Position numbers and translations under genes: made by a program
Assembly (NCBI GenBank): GCA_963693085.1
Contig: OY856409.1
Span: 524,667,303 to 524,731,302 of the forward strand
Direction: 5' to 3'
From: Alisma plantago-aquatica
Lineage: Eukaryota; Streptophyta; Magnoliopsida; Alismatales; Alismataceae
Length of the DNA stretch: 64,000 nucleotides
Shown: positions 12,001-22,224 of the stretch, piece by piece
How positions within the stretch are numbered: position 1 is the first letter of the stretch
How the letters are laid out: every line of letters begins with the position of its first letter
Notes under the pieces: generated by a model
What the model was told of the DNA's origin: nothing
Databases searched by the model: none
The model's input: only the letters and a program-made list of their open reading frames with translations

Positions 12001-14398
12001 GCTCATCTCAATGGAATGAGAAGAAGATGAAAAAATACCCAAACGAATCAGCAAAATTCAATTGGATACCCATAAACAAACAGTTAGTCACATACCCTTC
12101 GATTTTCTTTCTGAAGGAACTTCTCCCGCCTCTCATGTTCTCGCTTAAGCTCTCGCTGGTACCGCTCCTCTTCTCGTTGTCTCTCTCGCAACAGTCTCTC
12201 TTCCTCCTTTTTCCTCTCTCGATCATGGCGTTCCTTTTCTCTCCTCATTTGTTCCTCTCTCTTAAAATATGAGAAACCAGTTGATAATGAATACCAGGCC
12301 TAACAAACTCTGAGAGAGATGTTGCAACTTATGAATTGTTGGTGTTTATTATATTACATACCTTTCGTCTCAGGATATCTTGTTTCTCGAGCTCCCGTCT
12401 AATGCGCTTCTCATGGGCTTCTACTTCCTTGGCAATCCTTGCTTCTTCACTCTAAGAATTCAAATATTATATGCTTATAAAAAAAGATGTATTCGAGAAT
12501 CATTATACTTCATCCATCAAAAAGATGCAAAGAATGTATCCACAGTTTAATTATGAGAACAGCAAGCTATTCATGAATGATGCATGTGGGCGAAATAGCT
12601 ACCTTTCTTTTCCTCTCGATCCTTACAGCAGGATCTTCTTCTTGGTAGATCCTCCTGTCTGGTGTCATGAACGGATTCTCCATACCCGGTAAGTGCTGAG
12701 CACCATACGGAGGAGCATCTGCCGCTGCCACTGACGTAGGCGGATACAAGGGCTTGTGAGGAGGGTATCCTTCATAATCACTTGGTGTGCCCTGTGAGTA
12801 CATATGCTGGCTTCCTTTCTGAGCCAGTATACCCGCACTGTGTCCGTGATCGTGGAGAGGGTAAGCAGGCGAGACGGGATCATGACCGTGCATATATGGT
12901 GTGCTTGCTTGTACAGGCGACACTCCTCTTGCGGCGATGGGATCAGCAGAGGGATCGTAGTAATGTGATGGAGTAGCGTGCCTCTCGTATGCCTCGGCAC
13001 GGACACTGGGCTGTTCAGGAAGGAACTGGTATTCATGCACGGTTCTGGGAACAGGTTGGGGCTGAACCACATGAGGACTGGTGAGTGTGCCTTTCCTCTT
13101 CCCTCCAGAGGAAGAGCTGGGCATGAAAGATTGCTCTAGACTGGGCATGAATGCGGAGGTCTGAAAAAAAGAGGTTGATGAGACGAATGCTGATTGAAGA
13201 AGATGGTTTGATTAAAAATGCAAAATGCAGACGATGAGAATGATCATAGAGTAATAGAAGTAATACCTTGATGGGTTTTGGTTCATGCCTGTCGAACAAC
13301 TTGGTTTCGTATGGCCGAGGTGGTGGTGGCTGCTGCTTAATATGTGAAGCAGTTTCTGTTGCAAAAGAAGAAATGTTAAACACAAAAAATGTCTGATGAT
13401 GAAGCATGCAGCAGTTGCATGATGATCTTAGTTACCTATGGGTGCTCCGAATGCACCTGGTGGCAAAGGATCAAATTCGACCCCCAGAATAGGCCCATTC
13501 TCCCTTATTGGCTCCCCTAGCTGCGACTCCACAAAGGCAATCGCCCTCATCTCCGCCACTGACGGCTGTGGCGGCATTGTGGGCAAGTGGTCATAGTACC
13601 TGCCCCTCATGGCCTGCATCTGCATTGGTTGGGGTGGTGGTGGAGGTGGCATTTCAATAGCAGTCATCCTGGGAATGGCGGCTGTGGAAGACATGCGCGC
13701 CAGCGCCTTCCTGGGTACTGGCGTCGGGTCATGATGGTGATGATGGTGCTGCTGCTGTTGGTGGTGTTGATGGTGGTGTGGGTGAGGGTGGTGGTAGGAA
13801 GTTGCGGAGGTAGAGGCGGAGCCTCCACCACCACCTGCAGCGCTACTTGTGGCACCTATACCTCCGGCAGCGGCACCACCTGAGGAGCCCCCGGAGACTG
13901 CCGCGGTAGCTGCTGCCATCTCGTTGGCTTTCCTGTCCTTGAGCCTTCTGTGGCAGAACCACATCTGTAGCTGGCGGTCTGTGAGGCCGATCTTAACGGA
14001 GAGGTCTGCACGGACTGCCTCGGAAGGGTAGGATGCAACTGGAGGGAAGGAGAAGTGAGAGTAAGGCGGATGTTAGAGCAAGTTAATAAAAGTCGGAGTA
14101 GAGAGGGGAGGGGATAAGAGAGGAGGAGAAGTGGGAGAAGTAGGGGGAAATAACAGAAGCAAACCGCGGAGAGTAGAGAAGCATTAGCAAACATGTAAAT
14201 ACACGAACCAGCATATGTCTTCTCTAGTAGGTCTAACTGGTACGCCGTCTTCATCTTCCTCTTGACGGGCTTCTCCGCCGACGTGGCTGCAGCTCCTTCC
14301 TGTGCTGCCGCCGCCGGTTTCTTCCTCTCCATGGACCCGCCGGAACTCCCCGGGCCTGGCATGGCGGCGGCGGCATCCGACGGCGGAGGCGTGTCCAT
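1..14398 (-). CDS. RLT2: Homeobox-DDT domain protein of the RINGLET (RLT1/RLT2) type, 3' end beyond window
   Basis: RLT proteins are plant nuclear partners of ISWI ATPases (CHR11/CHR17) in nucleosome spacing and control of developmental transitions. Sixteen exons join in one frame with GT-AG borders: 14398-14209, 14038-13436, 13355-13267, 13160-12603, 12451-12362, 12260-12096, 11996-11774, 11605-11505, 9993-9907, 9632-9483, 9384-9229, 8974-8765, 8643-7918, 7847-7293, 3024-2389 and 40-1 (cut by the window edge). Together they give about 1,526 residues; the family usually has about 1,700-1,850, so the C-terminus is missing. Order of parts: N-terminal homeodomain, Ala/Gly- and His/Gln-rich stretch, charged Glu/Arg/Lys helix (about 470-610), DDT (about 662-722), HARE-HTH (about 846-913), acidic tract, WHIM-type segments and a Cys-rich block. 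The start MDTPPPSD is the first in-frame ATG before the homeodomain. RLT1 versus RLT2 orthology is not decidable here; the symbol is provisional. No frameshift or internal stop was seen. Confidence 0.96.
833..1125. repeat. AT-rich imperfect repeats in intron 15
   Basis: The phrase ATTAAATCAGYAGCTAA followed by CTATATATTCATATTCATTT recurs several times with changes in order and length. It lies inside the putative transposon insertion and is non-coding. Confidence 0.75.
1188..1513. repeat. 163-bp tandem duplication in intron 15
   Basis: Two head-to-tail copies, 1188-1350 and 1351-1513, each starting GCGGAAAAAAGCGGGGAAAA and ending in CGCTTTTCAAAAC, differ at only a few positions. The unit contains AAGCGG motifs and their complement, so each copy could fold back on itself. 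It belongs to the GC-rich blocks of the transposon-like insert. Confidence 0.9.
2491..2607 (-). other. Cys/His-rich block in exon 15 of the RLT protein
   Basis: Residues about 1,441-1,479: CRHCFELYFLEERHCPSCHK followed by C, H and C residues at spacings that could ligand one or two zinc ions (CxxC, about 10 residues, CxxCH, then C, H, C). This block is characteristic of the C-terminal half of RLT1/RLT2. The metal-binding role is inferred from spacing. The following exon begins at base 40 with the conserved segment ASIPSEALQSFWT. Confidence 0.75.
4990..5385. repeat. 196-bp tandem duplication in intron 14
   Basis: Copies begin CAGGTGTATGTGCTATAAGA at 4990 and at 5186. Each contains a CTCCTAGGCGTTTCTAGGCG-like GC-rich block, then a T-rich stretch and a TA microsatellite. 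The duplication covers the left end of the CCTAGGCG-type element. Confidence 0.92.
5050..6215. mobile_element. Probable non-autonomous TIR transposon with CCTAGGCG-type ends and GACCTAATTTGG repeats
   Basis: Left end: CCAAGGGGAGCCTAGGGCTC then CTAGGCG. Right end: complement of CCAAGGCGCCCACCTAGGTG followed by CTAGGC. The ends are GC-rich and roughly inverted. Between them (about 5440-6080) is a long degenerate array of the phrase GACCTAATTTGRCCAAATCA. There is no transposase. No clean target duplication could be identified, so the class (hAT-like or other) is open. Confidence 0.55.
6403..6900. repeat. 248-bp tandem duplication in intron 14
   Basis: Copies start ATCTCTAGAATMAACTGCAG at 6403 and at 6651 and run through TTTATACCTAATATCCACA, GTGGAGTTCAAAT and CCGCAAGCACTC to TTAAAATTTA. 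They show scattered substitutions and short indels, so the duplication is not very recent. No ORF is shared in a meaningful way. Confidence 0.9.
7293..8010 (-). other. WHIM-type segments of the RLT protein (exons 13-14)
   Basis: The end of exon 13 (VEERLNALASLVGVAIEGNS, then IRIVLE) runs into exon 14 (ERLEAANALKKQMWAE), resembling the WHIM1 motif. Near the end of exon 14 the stretch YRSLPLGQDRRRNRYWQF and GRIFFESREGFWRLIDSEE matches WHIM2, the linker-DNA ruler element of Ioc3/WSTF-like ISWI partners. Residues about 1,085-1,301. Confidence 0.85.
8527..8851 (-). other. HARE-HTH (winged helix) domain of the RLT protein (exons 12-13)
   Basis: Residues about 846-913, from GTVKFAAFHVLSLEGPRGLT across the exon 12/13 junction (intron 8644-8764) to SIAAALSRDTKLFERTAPST. 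The pattern of a conserved helix, ILEVADKIQ and TPEASIAAALSRD followed by FERTAPSTYCV matches the HARE-HTH fold (HB1, ASXL, restriction-endonuclease helix-turn-helix), which is known from RLT proteins. A Glu/Asp/Ser-rich acidic tract follows in exon 13. Confidence 0.88.
9994..11504 (-). other. Intron 8 of the RLT gene (1.51 kb) inside the DDT domain
   Basis: Donor GTATGC follows CTG ATG at 11505 and the acceptor TTTCAG ends at 9994. About 0.67 kb of this intron is a separate insertion (10572-11245). The remainder is ordinary AT-rich intron. Confidence 0.93.
10572..11245. mobile_element. 674-bp DNA-transposon-like insertion with 10-bp target duplication
   Basis: The 10-mer GATTATAAGC flanks the segment on both sides (10562-10571 and 11246-11255). 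The segment begins ATGGAAC and ends GTTCCAT, a 7-bp perfect inverted terminus. The interior is rich in GTCGACATT/TCGAAGTTG motifs, unlike the surrounding intron. A 10-bp target duplication fits Mutator-like elements (9-11 bp). The terminal repeat is too short to prove the class, and there is no coding capacity. Confidence 0.75.
11774..12451 (-). other. Charged helical region of the RLT protein (exons 5-7)
   Basis: Exons 5 (12451-12362), 6 (12260-12096) and 7 (11996-11774) encode a run of Glu, Arg, Lys and Gln (EEARIAKEVEAHEKRIRREL, then REEQMRREKERHDRERKKEE, then KQRLKEETRREKEAARLKAA). This is the long single-helix or coiled-coil segment found between homeodomain and DDT in this family. Each exon joins in frame. 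Exon 7 ends with the pre-DDT segment ELIEDERLELMELAAFCKGL. Confidence 0.85.
13700..13860 (-). repeat. Codon repeats coding a Gly/Ala-Ser and His/Gln-rich low-complexity stretch
   Basis: Within exon 2, just after the homeodomain, CAC/CAT and CAG runs encode a His-Pro/His-Gln/poly-His segment, preceded by Gly/Ser/Ala runs. These are slippage-prone trinucleotide tracts and are likely to vary in length between accessions. They lie outside the folded domains and read through in frame. Confidence 0.85.
13929..14269 (-). other. Homeodomain of the RLT protein (exons 1-2)
   Basis: Residues about 44-100, beginning VKRKMKTAYQLDLLEKTYA in exon 1 and continuing VASYPSEAVRADLSVKIGL in exon 2. The recognition helix reads QLQMWFCHRRLKDRK, with the invariant Trp-Phe pair and the WFCHRRLKD form typical of the RLT class rather than the WFQNRR of HD-Zip or WOX proteins. 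The intron (14208-14039) falls inside the homeodomain after the first base of codon 64. The domain binds DNA or chromatin. Confidence 0.95.
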
Positions 14399-15100
14399 GG
14401 TGGGATGGATCGGCGGAACCCTACCTAATAGGCGATCAAATCCTGGTCCAAAACAAACAAAAGGGGGGGGAGAGAACCGCCTCGCCCGTCGGATATTAGG
14501 GCATGCGTCGGCCGGAAACCCTGGATCTGGCGGCAGGCATCGTCGATTTATGTGTCATAGGGAAGGAATCGTGGTGGATTGGAAAAAAGGGGGCAAAGTG
14601 ATGGTGGAAAAGCGGAAGGGAAGAAACCAGAGGAAGGAAGGAAAGGAGAGGATGCGCATGCGGTGGAGGATTGAAGATGTGATGAGGCGAGAGGAAGGAA
14701 TAGGGTTGTGGATGGATGGAAAAAGGGGGAGGAGAATAATAATAGCGCATACCAACACAAGGACGGAACAGGAACAACAACAAGGAACAACAATAACAAT
14801 AACAAAGAATGAAAACGAACAATGAACGAACGACTGGCAAGAGGGGAGAAGAAAAAAAACTTCCGGATGGATGCGCAGAGTCGTGGTAATCGCAATGTGT
14901 TCGTAAATAATAAGAGAAAGTCAATAATATTATAATTAGGCATATGGTGGCAGTACGAGTGGATGATGAATGAAAAGTTTGATGAGAGGATATTAGACGA
15001 CGAGGATGAGCAGCAGGCGATGAGCAGGAGCCGGAGCCTGAGCCTGAGCCTGAGCCTGTGCCCGACTTGATTGCTTCCATTTTTTTTTCTCTTCCTTCCG
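14399..15100 (-). promoter_or_regulatory. Leader and core promoter region of the RLT gene
   Basis: Upstream of the ATG at 14398 the coding strand is strongly pyrimidine-rich (long TTCC/CTTT runs at about 14560-14870), as often seen in plant Y-patch promoters and leaders. A TATAATATTATT-like string on the minus strand near 14925-14936 is a possible TATA box. A short GAGCCT hexanucleotide array lies at about 15030-15058. The transcription start cannot be set from sequence. Confidence 0.5.
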
Positions 15101-15640
15101 ATGGAAATTTTTATTTTTTATCGTCCCACCTGTTCCTGGCGTTTATGAATTTCGGATTTTCGGTTTGGGTTTCGAGTTTAGGGAAGAATAATAGTATAGA
15201 GAGACAAGGAATGGTTTGATGGGTATGGATCATTGGAATCCGGGTTTATTTCAGAATCGTCAGGCCAGAGGTAGGCAAGCGAAGACTGACTTGGATTTTG
15301 TTTTGGGCGGTCTGTCCGCTTTTAAGTTTGTTGATGTTTGCTTTTTGGGCTTTTTACTACTTTCTTTTTCCAGGAGCAGGAAACCAAAGGGAGAGAAAGA
15401 TCAAAGATGATTCGATTGGGTTGTGTTTGCAAAAAACGAAACAAAACCTTGTTGTTGTTGGCTGACTAAAAAAGCAAACGTGTTCTTCCCAGATCCTCTC
15501 TCCTCTTGTCTCCTCGTTGCTTGCGTTTGCTTGCGCTTCGTGATGGTGGGGACGCTGTTCCGAAGGGGCATCCCGTTCAATCGTGTTCATATCATCCAAT
15601 TCCGAACCGATCAGTTTGTTCCACAATTTTTCCCCGCGAC
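15101..15640. other. Single-copy upstream region of the RLT gene
   Basis: About 540 bp between the leader and the start of the 15641 repeat block. No convincing gene is seen. T-rich runs and short open frames look incidental. It is the only upstream DNA of the RLT gene not shared with the large duplication. Confidence 0.5.
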
Positions 15641-17199
15641 GACTACGCCTTTTTTTTCTTTTTCTTTTTTTTTGTCAGCGTGATTCCTAACTTCTGGTCC
15701 CAAGGGCCCTTCATTTCTGTAGCAGTACAGCAGAAAGAAAACACAAGCTGACATGGATAGCCCCACCCCCACGAGTTCGCTTTCTTCACTCCTTCAATAA
15801 GGGCTTGGTTTTTCCACAATTAATGTCTCGTCCTTACTCCATCAACCACCCCCCATCTTTCACTAAAAATACGTGTAAACGTAATTGATTTACTGCCATA
15901 GGCGAAAACATATAGCATGCAAATTGATCAAATCAGTCTTGTCCTTACTTCTTCAATCACCATCTTTCACTCATATGGGTAATATGCAATTAATATGTGG
16001 TCCTAGGAAGAAATTTGAGCATGCAACTTGATTCGATACTTTCGTTTTTTAAGAACCCCAAGCAAACATAACACTCGCTACTTTGATTTTTTTTTTCTCG
16101 CCAATTAATGATTCATGTGTACTTCTTCAACCACCATCTTTCATTAGTACGGGCATATATAATTAGTCATTCCCGCTAGGTACTTATGTAATATGCAAGT
16201 TTATATAATATTTGTTTTATAACAAGGTTGTGGAATTAATATCCACCGATTATATATTGTGGTCCATTTAATTCAATATTACATGGGGCGGAAAATACCG
16301 AATTGTTTTGAAGATAGTAAATATGGTGTTGCATCTATCTATGTAGTTTTTTAAAAAAAAAAATTAAAAAAAAAAAGATAAGACTACAGTAAATAGGCAA
16401 CAACATCTAAGTAAGGTCAACTGTCAACAAAAAATATATGTTGGAACTTGTTTTGACTAATATCGTGTGACCTTTCATATACATTAACGCAAATGGCCAA
16501 TTGTAATTTAAAAATCTAAAGGTAAAGTCTAAATTCAACCTCTCTCGGGCCTTTCTATAGCTTTAGTGACAAGGATCGTCTTCTCATTTAAGAAACTATA
16601 GGATGAAAATTAAATCAAAATCCTTTCATGCTCCCACACCATATCGTATCAAAACAAAAAATTTAATTTATAATTATAAATAAATAAATAAAAAGCATGC
16701 GACTATTTCATATACACAATACATTACAAAAGAAGGATAGTTTTGTAGCTTTTAAGAAAAAGTAGACAAATTTGGAGTAAAATCCTCCACTTGATATGGT
16801 AAGATATCAAAAGTTGGAAGTTAAGTATTGAACAATCATTATATATGTCACGATCAATGTGCATTTAGTAAAAGGCATCTGAAAAATGTTGAATCGTGTC
16901 TTAGAATGGGGGCATGACTCAATTAGCATGCACGACATTTGATATATTATTTCTTATTTCATAAAGTAATTGAAAAAGAATTATGGTCTTTTATTGCAGG
17001 AAAAATAATTTTTATGCATGGCGCATGTGTGTCTGGCTAGCTTATCACTAAATTAAAGAACATGTTAGGGTTTAGGTGGTGGCTACACTTAACTGACAAA
17101 GATGGTCGAGACTTCTAATGGGAACCTATGGTGGAAGAGGAAATGTTGTCTTCAACTTGTCATGGCTTTTTCAAGTTGATGTGTCTTTTGGTTCTGTGA

Positions 17200-17440
17200 C
17201 ACGCTACACAAGTACTTCCATAGTTGTCGCCTGCCTCACCCTTACCATATGTTGATCAAGTATCCTCTCTGGAAATCTTGAGGCCAAAATCCCGGTTAGG
17301 AGGTGATTCTAGGAGTGTAGGTAAGGCTCCATTAAATGGTTTCAACTGATACACGTGAAACATTGGGTGCACTCGAGCTTCCTGTAAATACCCAAATCTT
17401 GAGCCTAAATGTACCCCTTCCTTTTCTTAAGACATTTCCC
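17200..17440 (-). pseudogene. Ty3/gypsy integrase C-terminal remnant, copy 1
   Basis: Minus-strand reading gives RFGYLQEARVHPMFHVYQLK followed by PFNG, matching the gypsy signature (HPVFHVSQLKP) just before the chromodomain or end of pol. The reading frame breaks soon after. Flanking sequence does not extend into recognisable reverse transcriptase. The same remnant is present at about 24300-24560 and 35840-36080. Confidence 0.75.
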
Positions 17441-17864
17441 TTAAAATGATATTAGGTAAGTACAACTTTCCCTGATTTTGAACATATTAGGATTATGAAA
17501 AACAAAATGGCACTGTGTGATAAGGATAAAGCTCCTGATTTTAAGATTCAAAGGAGATGAATTAATTAGCCTTAAAAATAGGGTTAAATACACACAAATA
17601 CCAATCGATTAGCTTATCCCTAAGTTGACTCTATATAAGGTTCCTTTGGATAGTAGTTGAGAAAACTAGAGATAATGCAATTTTCCATAATATATTTTTA
17701 TGAAATAAGGTAACGAATACGATATAATGTATCAAATTGATTCAGAAATACATCTAATGAATTAAATGAGTATTTAATCATTCAGTAATAAAATAAAATA
17801 TTAAGCACTTTTAAATGGTAGACATCGGTTCTCATCTTCTTCATCCTAACCCTATGACAAGACT

Positions 17865-20800
17865 TGTAAGACCCCTCACCTGGGTTTTGGGCTAACCCTA
17901 TTTTCTTTGTCTTGATGATATGCTTAGAACCTTTCTCTAATCTTTTGATATGATTTTAGATCTTAGAGAGAGCTTAAGTTTCAAGTTTGAGCTTGTTTGG
18001 ATGTTGTTTGTGCTTTGTGTGCTAGTTTTGGTACAAATTGCAATTTATCCAAAGTAGGGGGTTAATGTGCAATTTGTCACATCTAGGGTGTTCATTCTCA
18101 CTCTTGGCATCATGTAGAGGATATATAAATAAGGGGGGCTCTTGTTTGAGCTTGTTTGAGCAGTGGCACCCTTAGTGGTGATTAGGGGTTTCTAAGGTTT
18201 GGTGTGTCTCGACCTATGTGTATCTTGAGAGTTGTCTCGACCTAGGTTGTGACCATGGGCATGTTTTGTGGGTGTCATAGTCAAGACAACTCCCATGGGT
18301 GTGTTTGTCACGATCAAGATGGTTTTGGTTGGTCTTGGATCGAGATAATTGCTTTTGTATAGAATGTCTTGACCTAGGGTGTGTGTGTGGTGATCTTTTG
18401 TCCCGACCTAGTGATGTATTGGTGTCTTGTCGTGACCATGGATGGTGTTCTTGGTGTGGGTCGCGACCACGACCGTATTGGGTAACCTAGGTGGTCTAGA
18501 CCCAACATAGAGTGTATCACCATCTTGTGCATGTGTGTTTTAAGTGGTTGCATGTTGGTTTCTAGGGTAGACAAGTGTCCCTTTGGTGCCTTAGGGTGTT
18601 GAAACCTCATCCTCACCCTACTTCCCTCCTCTTCATGCATGTGACTCGTTTTGGCAATCTTCTTCCTCTCTTCTTTCTTGATCATCCTTGAAGCTTGGTG
18701 GAGCATGAAGATCTATTTTGGAGCTCTAGGTGGCCGGACTTCCCTTGCATGTGGTGCTCGTGGTGATCCTTGGTCATCTTCTACCTTGGTAAGTATATAC
18801 CTTTCTTTTGCTACATTTTCCTTGGATCCCCCACCCCATCTTCATCTCCTTCCCTGGCCTTAGACTATGTTTTGACACGGTGGTCGTTCTTGAGGTATAG
18901 CTCCTCATCACAAGGGTAATAGGCCATGTTTTAACAAGGTGACACCCAAGTGAGAGGAAGTTTCTCCTCTCTTTTCTCTTTCTTTCTTTAAATCGCCCTA
19001 TGGTTCTTCCTTAACCTTTTCTTGTGCCATCTTTGACCTTGATGTCTTCTCCTTTTTTAGGTGCTTTTTTGGCCGAGAGTAGAACTTTTGGTGGAGCTTC
19101 TTTTCCCCCTTGGTGATCATGTGCTTGGAGCTTCCATCCTTGGAGCGATCTCCTTTAAGGTGGGTGATATAACCCTTTACCCAATCTATTGTTGCACTTT
19201 ATATTGCTTGCATGTTGATACTTCTCTCTCTAAATCATGTTCCTAATATTCTAGTATGTGATACCATGCTCTAGAACTCTAATCGGGGTGAGAATCTTGA
19301 TTGGCTTGTTTGGAATCTGAAAAGCTAATTCTATGAACCCGATTTTGGTGATTGTGGTGATATGGTAGTTTTCTCCTAACTTTTGACCTTGGTTTTTCTC
19401 CCTAGGGTTTGGGTTCTATTTTGGAAGTGTTAGATGTGATTTTTATCTCTCTTGCATGAGGTCCCTTTCATGGTGGTTTCATGACACATGTTAGGGTTTT
19501 GATAACTGACTTTGGGTGATGTTTTCTCTCTTGAAGACAATGGGTTTCCTTGTTGTTATCTTCTATTTGTCCATTCTATGCTTCTGTTTTGATTTTGGTC
19601 AACCTTGGTTTGATGATGGTTCCTTGCCTTGTAGGTAGCTTGATCGTTAATGGATTCCATACCTTGTTTTATCTCGGGTCGTGACACTTTGATATGTTGA
19701 TTTTGGGTCGAGACAGCTGACCTTGTGGAGGTCGCGACATCCTACTCTTTGATGGTCGTGACACCTACTTCCTAGTGGGTCAAGACACACCCTTATTTTT
19801 GGTCGATATGCTTCCTTCTTTCTTGAGATCGTGACATACTAGACTTGGTGGTCGAAACCCTAGTTTCATGTGTGGTCGAGACATGCTTGTTCATGGTTGA
19901 AATGTTTTGCCTTGGGTTGCGGGCGACCATGTGTTGTCACGGTCGAGACACCATGTAGCATGGTGGTCAAGACCCTTTGTGACGTGGGCATGCCACATAC
20001 CTAGATGGTGGGTCGTGGAACCACATATGTTCATGATCGCGACAATCCTATATAGTGAATGGTTGACACATATACATAATCATATGATTGATACATAAGC
20101 ATGAACACTAAGTAATGAACCGTGTATGGTGTTGTTTGGTCAGATGCCTAATCAACCCTAATCAATATCCTTAACCTAAAGTGTTTCAAGTATATGGGAG
20201 ATGTTATGCCTAGGGTTTCATGGTTAAATATAGCTATACAATCCTAATCAGCTAAGTATGGAACCCTGACCCTAAATCTAGGGTAGGTTGTTTGCCAAGC
20301 TAGCCTCAATGTGTGGCACATGATTATACAATCTCTCTCCTACTTGTGTAGTTCTAACCTTGTAGGTTGAATGCATGTCATTGATTGTGTATGCTATGGT
20401 GATGGGTATGAATAATTGAGGCAAGTTGAGCTAACGATGAGACACAGGGATTTAGGATGTTTCCTCTCTCTTGTTTATAAATTCCTAGCCATGCAGTTGA
20501 TATGAACTTAAGTGACATAGCTATGTGAATGCTATGGTGAATCCTATATTATATAGGGTGGTGATTAAGAGCAATGTTGAGGCATAATGTGATGTTGTAT
20601 ATGTAGGGATCATGTGATTGGGTCTAATGACCTGGCAGGTGCATTGTGCGTGATTTGAGGTGATAACCTCTAAATATGCAAGTGAGGGATTGATATCCCA
20701 CAATGTTGTGACATTGGTGATAACCTTGTGTGGTTGTGTGACAGTGATGATGGCCTGATGAATGGCAGTGATACAGTGTTGTAGTGATGATGTGACAAGC

Positions 20801-22224
20801 TCAAACTTTATACATTTTATATCTTCTGAAGTTGTACAATTTCCCTTATTCATGTAGAGTTTATTTTGGCTTTGTACATTGAACTTGATTGATGCTAAAA
20901 GATACTTAATTAGAATAATTAATCAAGTGGAACCTAATTATGTAGTTGCCCTATTCCATAGACCCATTTCAGTTTCAGTCTTTGTGTTGGATGGTGAAAT
21001 AAGTTCTCCCTTAGTGGAAGCTTGGAGTCATATACTGTTGAGTATATGCATTCACATGATTGGCTGCAGGACATACCCTGACAGAAGTGCGGCTATGTGC
21101 CATAGATTAGTGATGTGATCCAGTTTATACTTTCATAGGATTGTTGCGGGCCATACCCTAGAAGGAGTGCGACTTCAGGTTGTATCTCATATTCACTAGC
21201 GATGTGTCTATATACCAAGATAGGCTAGGTTATTTTGCACATGACTCATATGTTATGTCACTACGGTGTTCTATTGTGCTAACCAAGAGGCGTTGGAGAG
21301 GTTGTGGATTCCGACTCTTCCATTGACCTTGTATGGCATTGATTTCAACTTAGCAGTGGTCAGTTACAACATGATTGGTATACCTCATCTCCTCAAGGCA
21401 TAATAAAAGACGTAATACAACTGTGTAGTGTTTTCACATAGGGGCAAATGCAGATAACATTGGTTGAGCCCTTGCCTTACCTTTGTACTAATTTATTGAA
21501 TTATAAGATGGTAAGAGAAGTCAACTATTATACATCTTCTTCATATTCCTTATTAGATTATTATTATTCTACTGCTCAGTGATAACTGTCTAGTTTGCTT
21601 TATTTGCTTTATTTGCTAGATACATATCATTTAATTGAATCTGCTCATCCTGCTTAGTTATATGCACTTTAATAGATGTTGGTGTAGAGTAATATCTTGA
21701 TGGGACATTTGGTCTCACCCCGTGGGTTTCCACATCTTTTAGGTAGTCGTGCATGACTTGGTGGAGATCGTGCAGCTGATGAGGAGCATCAACAAGAATA
21801 GTAGATGAGAAGGTTGGATGTGCTTCTAGTCTTTTGATGTTAGAGTCCTAGAGTCATCCTTGTACACTCAGATCCTTGGGGGGCGTTTTTGATGTATTTT
21901 TTAGATATGTTATCATCACGAGGTTCTTGGCATGTGTGCCCTTGTTATACAGTTATGATAGATGTACATGTATATATATAGAACAAGTATTTCATGTAAC
22001 AGGTTGATGGCAGGAATATTTGAGAACTATGATGTAAGAACCTTTTCATATATGTTATGTGATTCAGTTGTCCTGTTAAGGACTTATATGTGAAGGGTTT
22101 CATCTTATGGTGCTTTTACAAAATCATATTTAATTTCCTCTATTTTTTGGTAATCTGCATAGTCAGTGTTGTTTCCGCTTTTTAGTTTTGAGTAATCTCA
22201 CTTTGTGTGGTGTGGGACGTCACA
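17865..22224. mobile_element. LTR-like unit TGTAAGACCCC...GACGTCACA, copy 1 (4.36 kb)
   Basis: Starts TGTAAGACCCCTCACC and ends GTGGGACGTCACA, a TG...CA structure with partly inverted ends, as in plant gypsy LTRs. On the minus strand a purine-rich stretch (GAGGGGTGATGAAAGAGAG) adjoins the right end, which would fit a polypurine tract, so minus orientation is likely. No tRNA primer site or target duplication could be confirmed. It is non-coding and contains a clustered GGTCGNGAC motif array. Equivalent copies are 36548-40390 and the truncated 25022-25731. Confidence 0.6.
19670..20060. repeat. Clustered GGTCGNGACA motif array (copy 1)
   Basis: About 15 degenerate copies of GGTCGNGACA (GGTCGTGACA, GGTCGAGACA, GGTCGCGACA, GGTCAAGACA and similar) spaced roughly 20-35 bp apart. 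Variants often differ by C-to-T or G-to-A changes at CG, as expected from methylated-CpG decay. A related set lies at about 18205-18480. The counterpart in the second block is about 37855-38230. Confidence 0.75.

Noticed and set aside
13587..14031. Plus-strand open frames opposite RLT exon 2
   Set aside because: They are antisense shadows of the GC-rich, repeat-coded homeobox exon; the minus strand gives the conserved homeodomain.
14496..15080. A 194-codon minus-strand open frame upstream of the RLT start codon
   Set aside because: It is a Gly-Ser repeat followed by Ser/Leu/Phe/Pro-rich low complexity, a product of the GAGCCT array and the pyrimidine-rich leader. It ends before the real start and has no domain.
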